The translations under genes were made by a program, and so were the position numbers. From Lentibacillus populi (lineage in GTDB: Bacteria; Bacillota; Bacilli; Bacillales; Amphibacillaceae), in contig BMJD01000002.1 in assembly GCA_014642895.1 (NCBI GenBank), positions 62,001 to 126,000 on the forward strand: a stretch of 64,000 nt of DNA. The letters are read 5' to 3'. This document shows, piece by piece, positions 52,429-63,340 of this stretch. Under the pieces are notes generated by a model, which saw only the letters and a list, made by a program, of their open reading frames with translations, made no database searches and had not been told where the DNA came from. Numbering within the stretch: position 1 is the stretch's first letter; each line of letters opens with the position of its first letter.

Positions 52429-52459
52429 GTATAATTTTGTCTTGTAGGAGAGGTACGTT

Positions 52460-55400
52460 ATGGCAATAACAAATATAGAGAAAATGAAAGTATTGTTGCA
52501 ACAACTTGAAATGCCTGCGGAATATATCAACCATTTTCAGGATAGCGAACTAATTCGGTTGGAGGTTTATAAAAAGACAGAAACATGGCACTTTCATATC
52601 CAGGTCAAACGTGTATTGCCAAGTAATATCTATCAATATATGGTTGCCAGGCTACAGGATTCTTTTAAGAAAATTGCCAAAGTAGATGTCACGTTGTATG
52701 CAGAAGATAAGCGTTGCGATGAACAAACCATTTGCGATCATTGGAAATGTTTTAACCAATCGATCTCCAATTTATCTCCTGCTTATAAAGATTTAGTACA
52801 TAATCAAACACCCAAGGTAAACAATAATAACATTATGTTAACAGCGCGGAATGACGCAGAGGCTACTGCGTTAAAAAGACGGTTGGAAGAACCATTTCGG
52901 GCTTATTGCAAAAAGATTGGCGCGCCAGCCTATTCTTTAGTGATTGAAGTAAAAACAGAAGCAGCCGATTTACAAAAATTCCGCGAACAAAAAGCGATGG
53001 AAGACCAGCAAATTATTTTAAAAACTGTTCAGGAAAAAGAAAAACGCGAACAAAATAAAGAAAATGAACAGACGAATAAACCATTTGCAATTGGTTACGG
53101 GATCCAGGATGACGCCATAAAGATGGAAGAAATTCAGGAGGAAGAACGGCGGGTTACCGTACAAGGCTATGTGTTTTCGGCTGAAATCCGTAAGCTCAGA
53201 TCGGGAAGAAGTCTTCTAATTGCTAAGGCGACTGATTATACGGACTCTCTTCAAATTAAAATGTTCTCTAAAGGTGACGATGACGCTAAAGTATTTGAGC
53301 AGCTAAAAAAGGGGATGTGGATAAAAGCGCGGGGCAGTATCCAAACGGATATGTACACGAATGAATTAGCAATGATGGCGAACGATATGCATGAGATTCA
53401 GGTAGAAACACGAAAAGATACTGCTCCTGAGGGAGAAAAACGGGTTGAACTCCATGCACATACAACAATGAGCCAAATGGATGCTGTCGTTTCTCCTTCC
53501 CGCTTAGTGGAACAAGCAGCAAAATGGGGTCATCATGCTGTTGCGATCACTGATCATGCTGGTGTACAGGGGTATCCGGAAGCGCATGCAGCAGGTCAGA
53601 AACATGGAATTAAGGTGTTGTACGGTGTTGAAGCGAACCTCGTTGACGATGGTGTCCCAATTGCTTACAACGAACAGGACGTGGAATTGGGAAATGGTAC
53701 GTACGTTGTTTTTGACGTGGAAACGACGGGTCTATCAGCTGTTTATGATACGATAATTGAACTGGCAGCAGTTAAAATACACCAGGGTGAAATTGTTGAC
53801 CGGTTTGAAAGGTTTGCCAATCCGCATCATCCATTGTCGCAAACAACGATTGATCTTACAGGGATTACGGATGATATGGTAAAAGATGCCCCAGAAATAG
53901 CGGATGTATTAAAAGACTTTTTCGCATGGACGGCTGATGGGATTTTAGTTGCTCATAATGCCAGCTTTGATATTGGGTTTTTAAATGCCGGCTATCAGCG
54001 AATTGACTATGAAAAAGTGAAAAACCCCGTTATTGATACGTTGGAACTTGCCAGATTTCTTTTTCCAGAATTAAAGAATCATCGTTTAAATACACTTTGT
54101 AAACACTTGGACATTGAATTAACGCAACACCACCGGGCAATTTATGATGCGGAGGCAACGGGATATTTACTATGGAAATTAGTCCAGCGGTTAATGCAAA
54201 AGGATATCACCAATCATGCACATTTAAATAATCATATGGGGGAAGGGAATGCCTATCAGCGCTCTCGTCCGTTTCATTGTACGTTACTTGCACAAAACCA
54301 GGAGGGCTTAAAAAACATCTATAAACTTGTTTCCCATGCACATATTGATTATTTTTACCGTGTGCCAAGGATACCCCGATCCAAATTGCAAAAGTTTCGT
54401 AATGGTATTTTAGTAGGGACTGCCTGTGATAAAGGGGAAGTTTTTGAAACAATGATGCAAAAATCGGCGGAAGAAGCGGAAAAAGTTGCCGAATTCTATG
54501 ATTATATCGAAGTTCAACCACCAGCAAACTATGTTCATTTGCTTGAGAAAGAGCTTGTCCAAAATGAAGCACAAGTTTTAGACATCATTACGAAATTAGT
54601 AGATTTGGGTAAACGGATGAAAAAACGGGTAGTGGCAACGGGGAATACGCATTATATTGACGAACATGACAAGCTGTACCGGCAAATATTAATTGCCTCA
54701 CAGGCTGGTAATCCATTAAATCGCCAAACATTGCCCGATACGCCATTTCGAACAACCAATGAAATGCTCGATTGCTTCCGTTTTTTAGGGGAGGATACGG
54801 CAAAAGAAATTGTCGTAACCAACACGCAAAGCCTGGCAGATGAAATAGAAACGATTTCTCCGGTAAAGGATGGGCTTTACACACCAACAATTGAAGGTGC
54901 GGAACAAGAGATGCGTGATCTTTGTTATAATCGTGCCAAATTCGTTTACGGTGAACCGATACCGCAAATTGTTGTGGATCGGCTGGAAAAAGAATTAGAG
55001 AGTATCATTGGTAATGGATTTGCCGTCATTTATTTAATTGCCCATAAGCTGGTAAAAAAATCGCTGGATGATGGTTATCTTGTCGGTTCAAGGGGTTCGG
55101 TGGGATCGTCCTTGGTTGCCACCATGTCGGAAATTACCGAGGTAAATCCTCTGCCGCCGCATTATGTTTGCCCGCAGTGTCATCACCATGAGTTTATAAC
55201 CGATGGGTCGGTCGGCAGTGGTTTTGACCTTCCGGATAAAAATTGTCCAAGCTGTGCTACACCCTTGACAAAGGATGGACAAGATATTCCGTTTGAAACA
55301 TTTCTTGGCTTTAAAGGGGATAAGGTTCCGGATATTGATTTAAACTTCTCCGGTGATTATCAGCCCAGGGCACATAATTATACAAAGGTATTATTTGGTG

Positions 55401-56749
55401 AGGATAATGTTTACCGTGCTGGAACAATCGGGACCATAGCTGACAAAACTGCTTATGGTTATGTAAAAGGCTATGCCTCCGATAAGCAGCTCGTTTATAA
55501 AAATGCCGAAGTTGATCGGCTTGTACAAGGCTGTACCGGGGTGAAACGGACAACCGGACAGCATCCAGGTGGTATTATTGTTGTTCCTGATGATAAAGAG
55601 ATCTTTGATTTCACGCCAATTCAATTTCCCGCCGATGATCGGAAAAGTGAATGGCGTACGACCCATTTTGATTTCCATTCGATTCATGATAATCTGCTAA
55701 AATTGGACATACTCGGGCACGATGATCCAACCGTCATTCGAATGCTTCAGGATTTAAGCGGAATTGATCCGAAAACAATCCCGACAGACGATGATGAGGT
55801 TATGAAAATATTCTCCGGACCCGAATCACTTGGGGTAACAGCGGAACAAATAAATTGTAAAACGGGTACATTGGGCGTCCCGGAATTTGGTACTAAATTT
55901 GTTAGACAAATGCTAGAGGATACGAAACCGACGACATTTGCTGAACTTGTCATTATTTCCGGTCTTTCACACGGAACGGATGTATGGTTGGGCAATGCAC
56001 AGGAATTAATTAATGACGGTATTTGTCAATTGCCGGACGTTATCGGTTGTCGCGATGATATTATGGTATACCTGATGCACAAGGGCTTGGAAGCATCACT
56101 GGCATTTAAAATTATGGAATTCGTTCGGAAGGGGAAAGGATTACAGGATGAATGGATCGAGGAAATGAAAAAGCATGACGTTCCTGATTGGTATATTGAA
56201 TCCTGTAAAAAAATCAAATATATGTTCCCGAAAGCGCATGCCGCTGCATATGTTCTAATGGCAATCCGCATCGCTTATTTCAAGGTTCATCATCCTATTC
56301 TCTTTTACGCGGCTTATTTTACAGTAAGGGCAGATGACTTTGAACTCGATACCATGATTAAGGGTTCAAATGCAATAAGACAGCGGATTGAAGGAATAGT
56401 AGCGAAAGGAAATGATGCACCACCAAAAGAAAAAAGTTTATTAACCGTATTGGAAATCTCATTGGAAATGTGTGAACGTGGATTTTCATTTCGTAAGGTA
56501 GATCTTTATAAATCAAGCGCTACGGATTTTATTGTTGATGGGAATTCACTGATCCCACCGTTTAATGCGGTTGATGGGCTGGGAACGAATGCAGCACTAA
56601 ATATTGTAAAGGCACGGGAAGAGGGAGAATTTCTCTCAAAAGAGGATCTTCGTGAGCGCAGCAAAATTTCCAAAACAGTTTTAGAATACCTGGATAATCA
56701 CGGATGTTTAGAAGGGATGGCAGAGAAAAACCAATTGTCTCTTTTTTAG
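52460..56749 (+). CDS. polC: DNA polymerase III PolC-type alpha subunit
   Basis: A 1429-residue replicative polymerase. Order: N-terminal region, OB-fold (about residues 230-320), PHP domain starting at [12 protein letters not shown] (His332), inserted 3'-5' exonuclease with FDVETTGL (Asp419, Glu421) and [11 protein letters not shown], more PHP, then the polymerase core with [10 protein letters not shown], a four-cysteine cluster (CPQCHHH and CPSCATP), and the catalytic PDIDLNF (Asp958, Asp960). The frame is continuous and no intein is seen. The start follows GTAGGAGAGG. This is the low-GC Gram-positive type of replicase. Confidence 0.98.
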   Translation: MAITNIEKMKVLLQQLEMPAEYINHFQDSELIRLEVYKKTETWHFHIQVKRVLPSNIYQYMVARLQDSFKKIAKVDVTLYAEDKRCDEQTICDHWKCFNQSISNLSPAYKDLVHNQTPKVNNNNIMLTARNDAEATALKRRLEEPFRAYCKKIGAPAYSLVIEVKTEAADLQKFREQKAMEDQQIILKTVQEKEKREQNKENEQTNKPFAIGYGIQDDAIKMEEIQEEERRVTVQGYVFSAEIRKLRSGRSLLIAKATDYTDSLQIKMFSKGDDDAKVFEQLKKGMWIKARGSIQTDMYTNELAMMANDMHEIQVETRKDTAPEGEKRVELHAHTTMSQMDAVVSPSRLVEQAAKWGHHAVAITDHAGVQGYPEAHAAGQKHGIKVLYGVEANLVDDGVPIAYNEQDVELGNGTYVVFDVETTGLSAVYDTIIELAAVKIHQGEIVDRFERFANPHHPLSQTTIDLTGITDDMVKDAPEIADVLKDFFAWTADGILVAHNASFDIGFLNAGYQRIDYEKVKNPVIDTLELARFLFPELKNHRLNTLCKHLDIELTQHHRAIYDAEATGYLLWKLVQRLMQKDITNHAHLNNHMGEGNAYQRSRPFHCTLLAQNQEGLKNIYKLVSHAHIDYFYRVPRIPRSKLQKFRNGILVGTACDKGEVFETMMQKSAEEAEKVAEFYDYIEVQPPANYVHLLEKELVQNEAQVLDIITKLVDLGKRMKKRVVATGNTHYIDEHDKLYRQILIASQAGNPLNRQTLPDTPFRTTNEMLDCFRFLGEDTAKEIVVTNTQSLADEIETISPVKDGLYTPTIEGAEQEMRDLCYNRAKFVYGEPIPQIVVDRLEKELESIIGNGFAVIYLIAHKLVKKSLDDGYLVGSRGSVGSSLVATMSEITEVNPLPPHYVCPQCHHHEFITDGSVGSGFDLPDKNCPSCATPLTKDGQDIPFETFLGFKGDKVPDIDLNFSGDYQPRAHNYTKVLFGEDNVYRAGTIGTIADKTAYGYVKGYASDKQLVYKNAEVDRLVQGCTGVKRTTGQHPGGIIVVPDDKEIFDFTPIQFPADDRKSEWRTTHFDFHSIHDNLLKLDILGHDDPTVIRMLQDLSGIDPKTIPTDDDEVMKIFSGPESLGVTAEQINCKTGTLGVPEFGTKFVRQMLEDTKPTTFAELVIISGLSHGTDVWLGNAQELINDGICQLPDVIGCRDDIMVYLMHKGLEASLAFKIMEFVRKGKGLQDEWIEEMKKHDVPDWYIESCKKIKYMFPKAHAAAYVLMAIRIAYFKVHHPILFYAAYFTVRADDFELDTMIKGSNAIRQRIEGIVAKGNDAPPKEKSLLTVLEISLEMCERGFSFRKVDLYKSSATDFIVDGNSLIPPFNAVDGLGTNAALNIVKAREEGEFLSKEDLRERSKISKTVLEYLDNHGCLEGMAEKNQLSLF

Positions 56750-56977
56750 AGTGGCAGAAAGAGTGGCAGAATGGCTGACACAATCATGTTTTTTCTCAGC
56801 CGTTCGCTTGTAGTACTGCATCTATCTTTTTCTTGTTCCTGTGATTCACGCCGTTAATGATTTTTGACCTAAAATAAACCTTAATCATTCCTTTTTTGAT
56901 CATGATATCCCTGCGTCTTGCAAGATTATTTTTGTTGTGATATAGTTTTTATTGGTAAGTATTGATACGAACGGTTA

Positions 56978-57003
56978 AAAGAGTGGGCCAACCCACTCTT
57001 TCT
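56978..57003 (+). terminator. Terminator-like hairpin in the rimP-nusA leader
   Basis: AAAGAGTGGG (56978-56987) pairs perfectly with CCCACTCTTT (56992-57001), 4-base loop. In B. subtilis the nusA operon leader is reported to contain a NusA-responsive terminator for autoregulation; this hairpin is a candidate counterpart. Confidence 0.7.
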
Positions 57004-57034
57004 TCATACTTCAATTTTCTTTTGAGTAACTTCT

Positions 57035-57063
57035 CCCTTGCCACATCTTCCGGCAGGGGTTTT
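57035..57063 (+). terminator. Second terminator-like hairpin in the rimP leader
   Basis: CCCTTGCC (57035-57042) pairs with GGCAGGGG (57052-57059), with one G-T pair, followed by TTTT. It lies 150 bases before rimP. Confidence 0.6.
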
Positions 57064-57075
57064 ATATTGATAAGC

Positions 57076-57140
57076 AAAAAGCAGAAGCACACTAGCCGCT
57101 GGGTGCTGGAGCTGGATGTGGCTCACGCTTCTTTAGAAGT
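57076..57140. repeat. Dispersed intergenic repeat fragment
   Basis: AAAAAGCAGAAGCAC (57076-57090) resembles the start of the cheY-fliO repeat, and GGTGCTGGAGCTGGATGTGGC (57102-57122) is 18 of 21 identical to 47403-47423. Together these suggest one repeat family with three partial copies in the window. A small hairpin CTTCT...AGAAG (57128-57139) ends it. Confidence 0.45.
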
Positions 57141-57210
57141 GTTCAAATGAAATGAAGCATGATTGTTCATAATAAGGGTAAGTGAAAACTGAATAAAGGA
57201 GGATATGTTG

Positions 57211-57681
57211 TTGAGTTCACAAGTAGTAAAAACAACCGAAGAATTAGTCCAGCCCATTTTACAGGAAAATAATCTTGAATTAGTTGATGTTGAGTATGTG
57301 AAGGAAGGCAAGAACTGGTTTCTGCGTGTATACATCGATAAAGAAGGTGGCGTCGATATTGCGGAATGCGGATATGTATCGGAACAATTAAGTGAGAAGC
57401 TGGATAAAATAGATCCGATCAAAGAAGCTTATTTTCTTGAAGTATCGTCACCAGGTGTGGAGCGTCCGTTAAAAACAGCGGAGGATTTTGCGAAGAACAT
57501 CAATAATAATGTGTTTGTCAAGCTCTATGAACCAGTAGACGGTGAAAAAGAATACCAGGGGGTTCTGAAAGCATTCGCAGACAACATCGTAACGATTGAA
57601 TACAAGCTAAAAACGCGTAAAAAACAAGTTGATATTCCATACAATAAAATAGCAAAAGCAAGACTTGCTGTAACGTTATAA
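57211..57681 (+). CDS. rimP: Ribosome maturation factor RimP
   Basis: A 156-residue 30S assembly factor, the B. subtilis length. It has [60 protein letters not shown] and a C-terminal SH3-like domain ending [18 protein letters not shown] 57211 is chosen because AAGGAGG at 57196-57202 is properly spaced for it; ATG 57205 is only 2 bases from that site. It opens the nusA-infB cluster. Confidence 0.95.
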   Translation: MSSQVVKTTEELVQPILQENNLELVDVEYVKEGKNWFLRVYIDKEGGVDIAECGYVSEQLSEKLDKIDPIKEAYFLEVSSPGVERPLKTAEDFAKNINNNVFVKLYEPVDGEKEYQGVLKAFADNIVTIEYKLKTRKKQVDIPYNKIAKARLAVTL

Positions 57682-57694
57682 AGGGGGAAAAGAA

Positions 57695-58813
57695 GTGAAG
57701 AGTCAGTTGTTTGACGCGATTGATTATTTGGAAAAAGAAAAAGGCATTGATAAGGATGTGTTGCTGGAAGCATTGGAAGCTGCACTGATTTCTGCCTACA
57801 AAAAAAATTTTAAGTCAGCAACAAATGTGCGTGTTGATCTTGACGAAGATGCAGGTTCAATGCGTGTGTTTGCCAGAAAAACGGTAGTAGATGAAGTGGA
57901 GGATAACCAGCAGGAACTGTCATTGGAACAGGCCAAAGACATCGACCCGAAGTACGAAGTGGATGATGTCATTGAGGTGGAGGTTACACCAAAGGATTTT
58001 GGCCGCATCGCAGCACAAGCTGCCAAGCAAGTCGTAACGCAACGAATCAGGGAAGCAGAACGCGGTGTTATTTTTAGCGAATATGCTGATCGGGAAGAAG
58101 ATGTGATGACAGGGATCATCCAGCGAATGGATCCTCGCTTCATCTATGTAAACCTTGGCAAGATTGAAGCAAAATTACCCGAGTCAGAACAAATGCCGAC
58201 AGATGATTATCAAGTACATGACCGTTTGAAGGTATATGTAACCAAGGTTGAAAATACAAGTAAAGGGCCGCAAATCTATGTATCAAGATCACATCCCGGT
58301 CTCTTGAAACGATTGTTTGAAATGGAAGTACCAGAAATTTATGATGGGACAGTTGAAATAAAATCCGTTTCACGGGAGGCTGGTGACCGGTCGAAGATTT
58401 CCGTTTTTGCCGATGACCCGGAGATTGATCCGGTTGGGTCATGTGTTGGGCAAAAAGGACAGCGGGTGCAAGCAATTGTTAATGAACTAAAAGGGGAAAA
58501 GATTGATATAGTCGAGTGGTCGGAAGATCCGGTTGTCTACGTTTCAAATGCCCTTAGTCCGTCTAAAGTAGTTGAGGTGCTTGTAAATGAAGAAGAAAAA
58601 GCAACAACGGTAATCGTACCAGACTATCAGCTATCATTGGCTATTGGAAAACGTGGACAAAACGCAAGACTTGCCGCCAAACTGACCGGCTGGAAAATTG
58701 ATATTAAGAGTGAAACAGAAGCAAGAAATGAGGGTCTGATAACTGACAACTTTACAATAGAAGATGATGAAGAAACAACCTTTTCTGACAATGTAGACGA
58801 TTTGTTTGAATAA
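57695..58813 (+). CDS. nusA: Transcription termination/antitermination protein NusA
   Basis: A 372-residue NusA without the C-terminal acidic repeats of the E. coli form. Order: N-terminal polymerase-binding domain, S1 domain (about residues 130-200), KH1 and KH2 ([20 protein letters not shown] and [20 protein letters not shown]). The start is GTG 57695 after AAGGGGG. The acidic tail ([17 protein letters not shown]) is short. It controls pausing and termination; its own leader has terminator-like hairpins. Confidence 0.97.
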   Translation: MKSQLFDAIDYLEKEKGIDKDVLLEALEAALISAYKKNFKSATNVRVDLDEDAGSMRVFARKTVVDEVEDNQQELSLEQAKDIDPKYEVDDVIEVEVTPKDFGRIAAQAAKQVVTQRIREAERGVIFSEYADREEDVMTGIIQRMDPRFIYVNLGKIEAKLPESEQMPTDDYQVHDRLKVYVTKVENTSKGPQIYVSRSHPGLLKRLFEMEVPEIYDGTVEIKSVSREAGDRSKISVFADDPEIDPVGSCVGQKGQRVQAIVNELKGEKIDIVEWSEDPVVYVSNALSPSKVVEVLVNEEEKATTVIVPDYQLSLAIGKRGQNARLAAKLTGWKIDIKSETEARNEGLITDNFTIEDDEETTFSDNVDDLFE

Positions 58814-58826
58814 GGAGGACTGCCTG

Positions 58827-59108
58827 ATGGCACAAAAAAGAAAAATTCCACAACGAAAATGTATTGTGACAAATGAAATGCGACCGAAAAAAGAGCTTAT
58901 TCGGATTGTCCGAACAAAAGAAGGTGACGTATTTGTCGATGAAACCGGCAAGAAAAATGGACGCGGGGCTTATCTGTCAAAGGATAGGGAAGTAATCGAT
59001 AAAGCAGAAAAAACCGGAGCGCTGAATCGCCAGTTCAATGCCGAAATTGAACCCGCGATCTATGAGGAATTGAGGCAAATAGCAGATGGTACGAAGCATG
59101 CCAAATAA
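58827..59108 (+). CDS. ylxR: YlxR family RNA-binding protein (RnpM-like)
   Basis: A 93-residue protein of the YlxR (DUF448) fold. It starts [20 protein letters not shown] and has [20 protein letters not shown], the GRGAYxC/S-type motif. In B. subtilis this protein (RnpM) binds RNase P and modulates it. ATG 58827 follows AAGGAGG; the frame extends upstream. It overlaps ylxQ by 11 bases. Confidence 0.95.
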   Translation: MAQKRKIPQRKCIVTNEMRPKKELIRIVRTKEGDVFVDETGKKNGRGAYLSKDREVIDKAEKTGALNRQFNAEIEPAIYEELRQIADGTKHAK

Positions 59109-59397
59109 CTACTTGAATATGGTCGGTTTAGCATATCGTGCCAGAAAATGCTCGTTAGGTGAAGAGACAATCGTCAAAGACATTCAGCAACGACGGGCAA
59201 AACTTGTGCTTTTAGCAAGTGATACTGGTCCTGCGACACGAAAAAAGATAACGGATAAATGTAAAACTTATGAAATACCCTTCCGAATAGTAGACGATCG
59301 GGAAACACTGTCGAACGCTATTGGGAAAACACAAAGAGTAGCTATTGCTATTTTAGATGGAGGATTTGCCGCTAAGATCAAATCGTTACTCGGGTAA
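59098..59397 (+). CDS. ylxQ: YlxQ, L7Ae-family ribosomal protein-like
   Basis: A 99-residue L7Ae/L30e-type kink-turn RNA-binding protein. It contains [40 protein letters not shown] and the C-terminal [23 protein letters not shown] 59098 lies in the ylxR end. L7Ae-type proteins bind k-turns; the natural RNA of YlxQ is not settled. Confidence 0.95.
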   Translation: MPNNYLNMVGLAYRARKCSLGEETIVKDIQQRRAKLVLLASDTGPATRKKITDKCKTYEIPFRIVDDRETLSNAIGKTQRVAIAILDGGFAAKIKSLLG

Positions 59398-59417
59398 ATA
59401 ACTACGGGGGTGAACGT

Positions 59418-61589
59418 ATGCCAAAAATGCGTGTATATGAATATGCCAAAAATAATAATACAACAAGTAAAAATGTAATTGGACACCTGAAAAGTCTGAA
59501 TATAGAGGTGTCAAACCATATGTCAACTATATCAGGTGATGTGATTTCTAAATTGGATAAGAAATTTAAATCCAATCCATCATCAACAGAAAAGAAAACA
59601 AAAACGGGAACGAACAATAACAAGAAACAAGAAAGCAATAGGCAGCATAATCCAAAAGGTGCAAAAAAACCGTCTGCCGGAAAACCGGATAAAAAAGGCG
59701 GCAACCAGCATCACGCTTCAGCACAAGCTAAACCGAAGAAAAACAATCAGCAGCAAACGAAACAATGGAAAAATAAAAAAGGGAAAAATAATCATAAACA
59801 GGCGCAGCAAACAAAACAGCCGGTTGTAAAAGAAACTCCAAAAGAAATTAAATATAGTGGAACGTTGACGGTAAGTGAATTAGCCGAAAAATTGAATAAA
59901 GAGCCATCTGAAATTATTAAGAAGTTAATGTTTCTTGGGGTAATGGCTACAAAAAACCAGGATCTTGATGATGATGCAGTAGAACTGATCTGTGAAGAGT
60001 TTCATGTAGCCGTGGAAAAAGAAATTATTTTGGAGGATACGGACTTTGACAAATATATACAGGAAGATGACGAAAAGGATCTAATTGAACGTCCTGCAGT
60101 CGTAACGATTATGGGACACGTTGACCATGGAAAAACGACGCTGCTTGATTCCATCCGTCATACAAAGGTAACGGCGGGTGAAGCTGGCGGTATTACCCAG
60201 CATATTGGTGCATATCAGGTAGAAAACAACGGGAAGAAAATTACCTTTCTTGATACACCAGGCCATGCCGCCTTCACGAGCATGCGATCAAGAGGTGCAC
60301 AGGTAACCGATATTGCAATTTTGGTTGTTGCTGCAGATGATGGTGTCATGCCACAAACCGTCGAGGCAATTAACCATGCAAAAGCCGCCGAAGTTCCGAT
60401 CATTGTAGCTGTCAATAAAATAGATAAAGAGGGAGCGAATCCCGATCGGGTGATGCAGGAATTAACGGAATATGAATTAATTCCAGAGGATTGGGGCGGT
60501 GATACGATATTTGTTCAACTTTCTGCTGTTAAAAGCGAAGGTATCGATGACTTATTGGAAATGATTCTGCTTGTTTCAGAAGTAGAAGAATTAAAAGCAA
60601 ATCCGAATACGAGTGCTTTTGGGACTGTCATTGATGCACAACTCGACAAAGGAAGAGGATCTGTTGCAACGCTGCTTGTCCAAAACGGTACACTCCATGT
60701 TAGCGATTCCGTTGTGGTCGGAAATACGTTTGGGCGTGTACGGGCAATGGTAAATGATATCGGTAAACGTGTAAAAGAAGCAGGACCGTCAACACCTGTA
60801 GAAATAACCGGACTTAATGATGTACCACAGGCAGGGGATCAGTTTTTAGTTTTTGCTGATGAGAAAAAGGCCCGTCAAATCGGGGAAGCTCGCCAGCAAA
60901 AACACATCGAGGAAAACCGTACCGAGCAATCAAAGGTAAGTCTTGATGACTTGTTTGAGCAAATTAAACAAGGCGAAATGAAAGAGATTAATATCATTAT
61001 TAAAGCTGATGTTCAAGGCTCTGCAGAAGCAATGGCCTCTTCTTTGCGCAAGCTTGAAGTGGAGGGCGTTAAAATTAAAATTATTCATACCGGGGTTGGA
61101 GCAATCACGGAATCGGACATTAATCTGGCATCTGCTTCCAATGCTATTGTAATCGGGTTTAATGTACGCCCAGATGCAAATGCTAAAAAAGCAGCGGAAT
61201 CGGAAAAAGTGGATGTACGCTTACACCGTGTAATTTATAAAGTAATTGAGGAAATAGAAGCTGCGATGAAGGGAATACTTGATCCGGAATATGAAGAAAA
61301 AATTATTGGTCAAGCGGAAGTCAGGGAAACATTTAAAGTCTCACGAATCGGAACTATTGCCGGCGCTTATGTAACAGAAGGTAAACTAACGAGGGACTCA
61401 GGGGTTCGTCTGATTCGCGATGGTATCGTGCAATTTGAAGGGGAAATTGATACGTTAAAACGTTTCAAAGACGATGTGAAAGAAGTTGCTCAAGGTTATG
61501 AATGTGGGGTAACAATTGCAAAATTCAACGATATCAAAGAGGGCGACACGATCGAGGCATTTGTCATGGAGGAAATTGAACGGAAATGA
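59418..61589 (+). CDS. infB: Translation initiation factor IF-2
   Basis: A 723-residue GTPase that places initiator tRNA on the ribosome. The N-terminal part is basic and low in complexity (about residues 50-140, rich in Lys, Gln, Asn), then IF2_N and the G domain with G1 [16 protein letters not shown] at about residue 232, [32 protein letters not shown], and the beta barrels to the C terminus. The start has GGGGGTG. It overlaps ylxP by 4 bases. Confidence 0.98.
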   Translation: MPKMRVYEYAKNNNTTSKNVIGHLKSLNIEVSNHMSTISGDVISKLDKKFKSNPSSTEKKTKTGTNNNKKQESNRQHNPKGAKKPSAGKPDKKGGNQHHASAQAKPKKNNQQQTKQWKNKKGKNNHKQAQQTKQPVVKETPKEIKYSGTLTVSELAEKLNKEPSEIIKKLMFLGVMATKNQDLDDDAVELICEEFHVAVEKEIILEDTDFDKYIQEDDEKDLIERPAVVTIMGHVDHGKTTLLDSIRHTKVTAGEAGGITQHIGAYQVENNGKKITFLDTPGHAAFTSMRSRGAQVTDIAILVVAADDGVMPQTVEAINHAKAAEVPIIVAVNKIDKEGANPDRVMQELTEYELIPEDWGGDTIFVQLSAVKSEGIDDLLEMILLVSEVEELKANPNTSAFGTVIDAQLDKGRGSVATLLVQNGTLHVSDSVVVGNTFGRVRAMVNDIGKRVKEAGPSTPVEITGLNDVPQAGDQFLVFADEKKARQIGEARQQKHIEENRTEQSKVSLDDLFEQIKQGEMKEINIIIKADVQGSAEAMASSLRKLEVEGVKIKIIHTGVGAITESDINLASASNAIVIGFNVRPDANAKKAAESEKVDVRLHRVIYKVIEEIEAAMKGILDPEYEEKIIGQAEVRETFKVSRIGTIAGAYVTEGKLTRDSGVRLIRDGIVQFEGEIDTLKRFKDDVKEVAQGYECGVTIAKFNDIKEGDTIEAFVMEEIERK

Positions 61590-61864
61590 TTGTCTATGCC
61601 GAGATAGAGTGTCTGCTGTATGAAGGCCATTCATTAAAACAAAAGCGCTCTGTTATAAAACGTATAATAGCAAAGCTGCGAAATGATTTTAATGTAGCAG
61701 TAACAGAACTGGATTATCATGATCTGTGGCAGCGGACAAAGCTTGGAATTGTTACAATCTCGAATAGCAAAACACATGCTGAACAGGTTATCCAGGAAAC
61801 ACTAAAGGTAATTGACACGTTCCCGGAACTGGAGCGAACTATTACAGATCTCGGTTACTTATAG
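61586..61864 (+). CDS. ylxP: YlxP family protein (DUF503)
   Basis: A 92-residue DUF503 protein: [40 protein letters not shown], and [15 protein letters not shown]. It is always found between infB and rbfA in Bacilli; a ribosome-related role is likely but not known. The ATG overlaps the infB end. Confidence 0.95.
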   Translation: MIVYAEIECLLYEGHSLKQKRSVIKRIIAKLRNDFNVAVTELDYHDLWQRTKLGIVTISNSKTHAEQVIQETLKVIDTFPELERTITDLGYL

Positions 61865-61896
61865 CTTCCAAATAGAGTGGAGAAGTCAGATAATAA

Positions 61897-61920
61897 GAAA
61901 TCGGTTCTAGCGCCGATTTC
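61897..61920. promoter_or_regulatory. Hairpin between ylxP and rbfA
   Basis: GAAATCGG (61897-61904) pairs with CCGATTTC (61913-61920), loop 8, with no T tract after it. It may protect or process the mRNA between ylxP and rbfA. Function unknown. Confidence 0.4.
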
Positions 61921-61983
61921 CCCAATTTGACTGGTAATCTTCCGGAAGTACGTGCGGAGTTTTCTTATAACGAGGTGATCTAA

Positions 61984-62328
61984 ATGAGTGATTTACGTGC
62001 AAACCGTGTTGCAGAACAAATGAAAAAGGAACTCGGTGATATTCTCGGCCGAAAAATAAAAGATCCGCGTGTTGGTTTTGTAACGGTTACGGATGTTGAG
62101 GTAACAGGAGACCTGCAACAAGCAAAAATATTTATATCTGTGCTTGGTGATGATCAGCAGAAGCATGATACACTTGTTGGTCTGGCCAAGGCGAAAGGAT
62201 TTATCCGGTCTGAGCTGGGGCAGCGTATTCGCTTGCGTAAAACGCCCGAATTATCTTTTGAATTTGATGAGGCACTCGAACAAGGTAATCGGATTGAAAC
62301 AATTTTACGCGATTTGAATAAAAAGTAG
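61984..62328 (+). CDS. rbfA: 30S ribosome-binding factor RbfA
   Basis: A 114-residue KH-fold assembly factor for 16S rRNA. It has [40 protein letters not shown], and [20 protein letters not shown] then [13 protein letters not shown]. The ribosome binding site is CGAGGTGA. Followed by truB after 90 bases. Confidence 0.97.
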   Translation: MSDLRANRVAEQMKKELGDILGRKIKDPRVGFVTVTDVEVTGDLQQAKIFISVLGDDQQKHDTLVGLAKAKGFIRSELGQRIRLRKTPELSFEFDEALEQGNRIETILRDLNKK

Positions 62329-62418
62329 AAGGAGAAAATCTGATTCTGGCTGTAAAGTTGCCGGGTCAGATTTTCCCTATGTTTTATCAGGAATTTTTAA
62401 AAGCTGGGGGCATTTAAT

Positions 62419-63306
62419 ATGGATGGTATCATTCCATTATGGAAGCCTAAAGGATTAACATCACACGATTGTGTCATGAAAATAAGAAAACTGTTACATA
62501 TGAAAAAGGTTGGCCATACTGGAACGCTCGATCCGGAAGCAGAAGGTGTCCTGCCAATTTGCGTCGGGCAGGCAACAAAGATTGTACCGTTTTTAACGGA
62601 TACGAATAAAACGTATCTTGCTGAAATTACATTAGGTACGGCAACAGAAACAGAAGATGGAACAGGACAAGTCATTGACCGGAAAATGGTAGAAAAACAG
62701 CCGGCACTACAAGCAATTGAAACGGTGCTACAATCGTTTACTGGTGAAATCACCCAAATTCCGCCAATGTATTCGGCAGTTAAAGTAAACGGGAAAAAAT
62801 TGTATGAGTATGCTCGAGCAAATCAACCGGTAGACCGTCCGGAAAGAACCGTAACCATTTTCGAACTGGCATTTATAGAGTTCATCAATGATGCATCATT
62901 TAAAATAAATGTTGTTTGCTCTAAAGGTACCTATATACGGACATTGTGTGTTGATATTGGACAACGTTTGGGTTATCCCGCCCATATGTCAGCCTTAACT
63001 CGAACCCGGACAGGATCAATTGCACAGTCTGATACAGTCACATTTACTGCGATTGAAAAAGCGGTTAAAATGGATCAGACAAAAAAATTGTTATTGCCTA
63101 TTACTAGAGGATTAACACATTTAGATTGTATAATGGTAGATGATGATACAAAGCAAAAGGTATTGTGTGGGCAAAAACTGGCAAAGCGGGACCTGAGATT
63201 CAAGACCGATCCTTTTCTTATGATGCATCAGGATAAGGTTCTGGCAATTTATCAAACCCATCCGGAAAACGATAAACAAATTAAGCCAGTGCGTGTATTT
63301 TCATAA
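62419..63306 (+). CDS. truB: tRNA pseudouridine(55) synthase TruB
   Basis: A 295-residue pseudouridine synthase for U55 in tRNA. The catalytic Asp38 is in GHTGTLDPEAEGVLPI, with PPMYSAVKVNGKKLYEYARA and CSKGTYIRTLCVDIGQRLG further on. The C-terminal PUA-like part is present. The ribosome binding site is GGGGG. It is 34 bases before ribF. Confidence 0.97.
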   Translation: MDGIIPLWKPKGLTSHDCVMKIRKLLHMKKVGHTGTLDPEAEGVLPICVGQATKIVPFLTDTNKTYLAEITLGTATETEDGTGQVIDRKMVEKQPALQAIETVLQSFTGEITQIPPMYSAVKVNGKKLYEYARANQPVDRPERTVTIFELAFIEFINDASFKINVVCSKGTYIRTLCVDIGQRLGYPAHMSALTRTRTGSIAQSDTVTFTAIEKAVKMDQTKKLLLPITRGLTHLDCIMVDDDTKQKVLCGQKLAKRDLRFKTDPFLMMHQDKVLAIYQTHPENDKQIKPVRVFS

Positions 63307-63340
63307 TTCTTAAAATAGGTAAAAGTGCAGGTGAAAAGTT

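Larger units (their letters stand above)
56750..57210 (+). other. Leader region before rimP with two terminator-like hairpins and a repeat fragment
   Basis: No gene is seen in these 461 bases. GGCTGA (56773-56778) and TCAGCC (56796-56801) could form a weak polC terminator with a 17-base loop. Two stronger hairpins follow, listed separately, then a repeat block. The region is probably the 5' leader of the rimP-nusA operon. Confidence 0.6.

Noticed and set aside
52460-56749. Intein or frame interruption in polC
   Set aside because: The 1429-residue frame is continuous and of normal length, with exonuclease and catalytic motifs in order.
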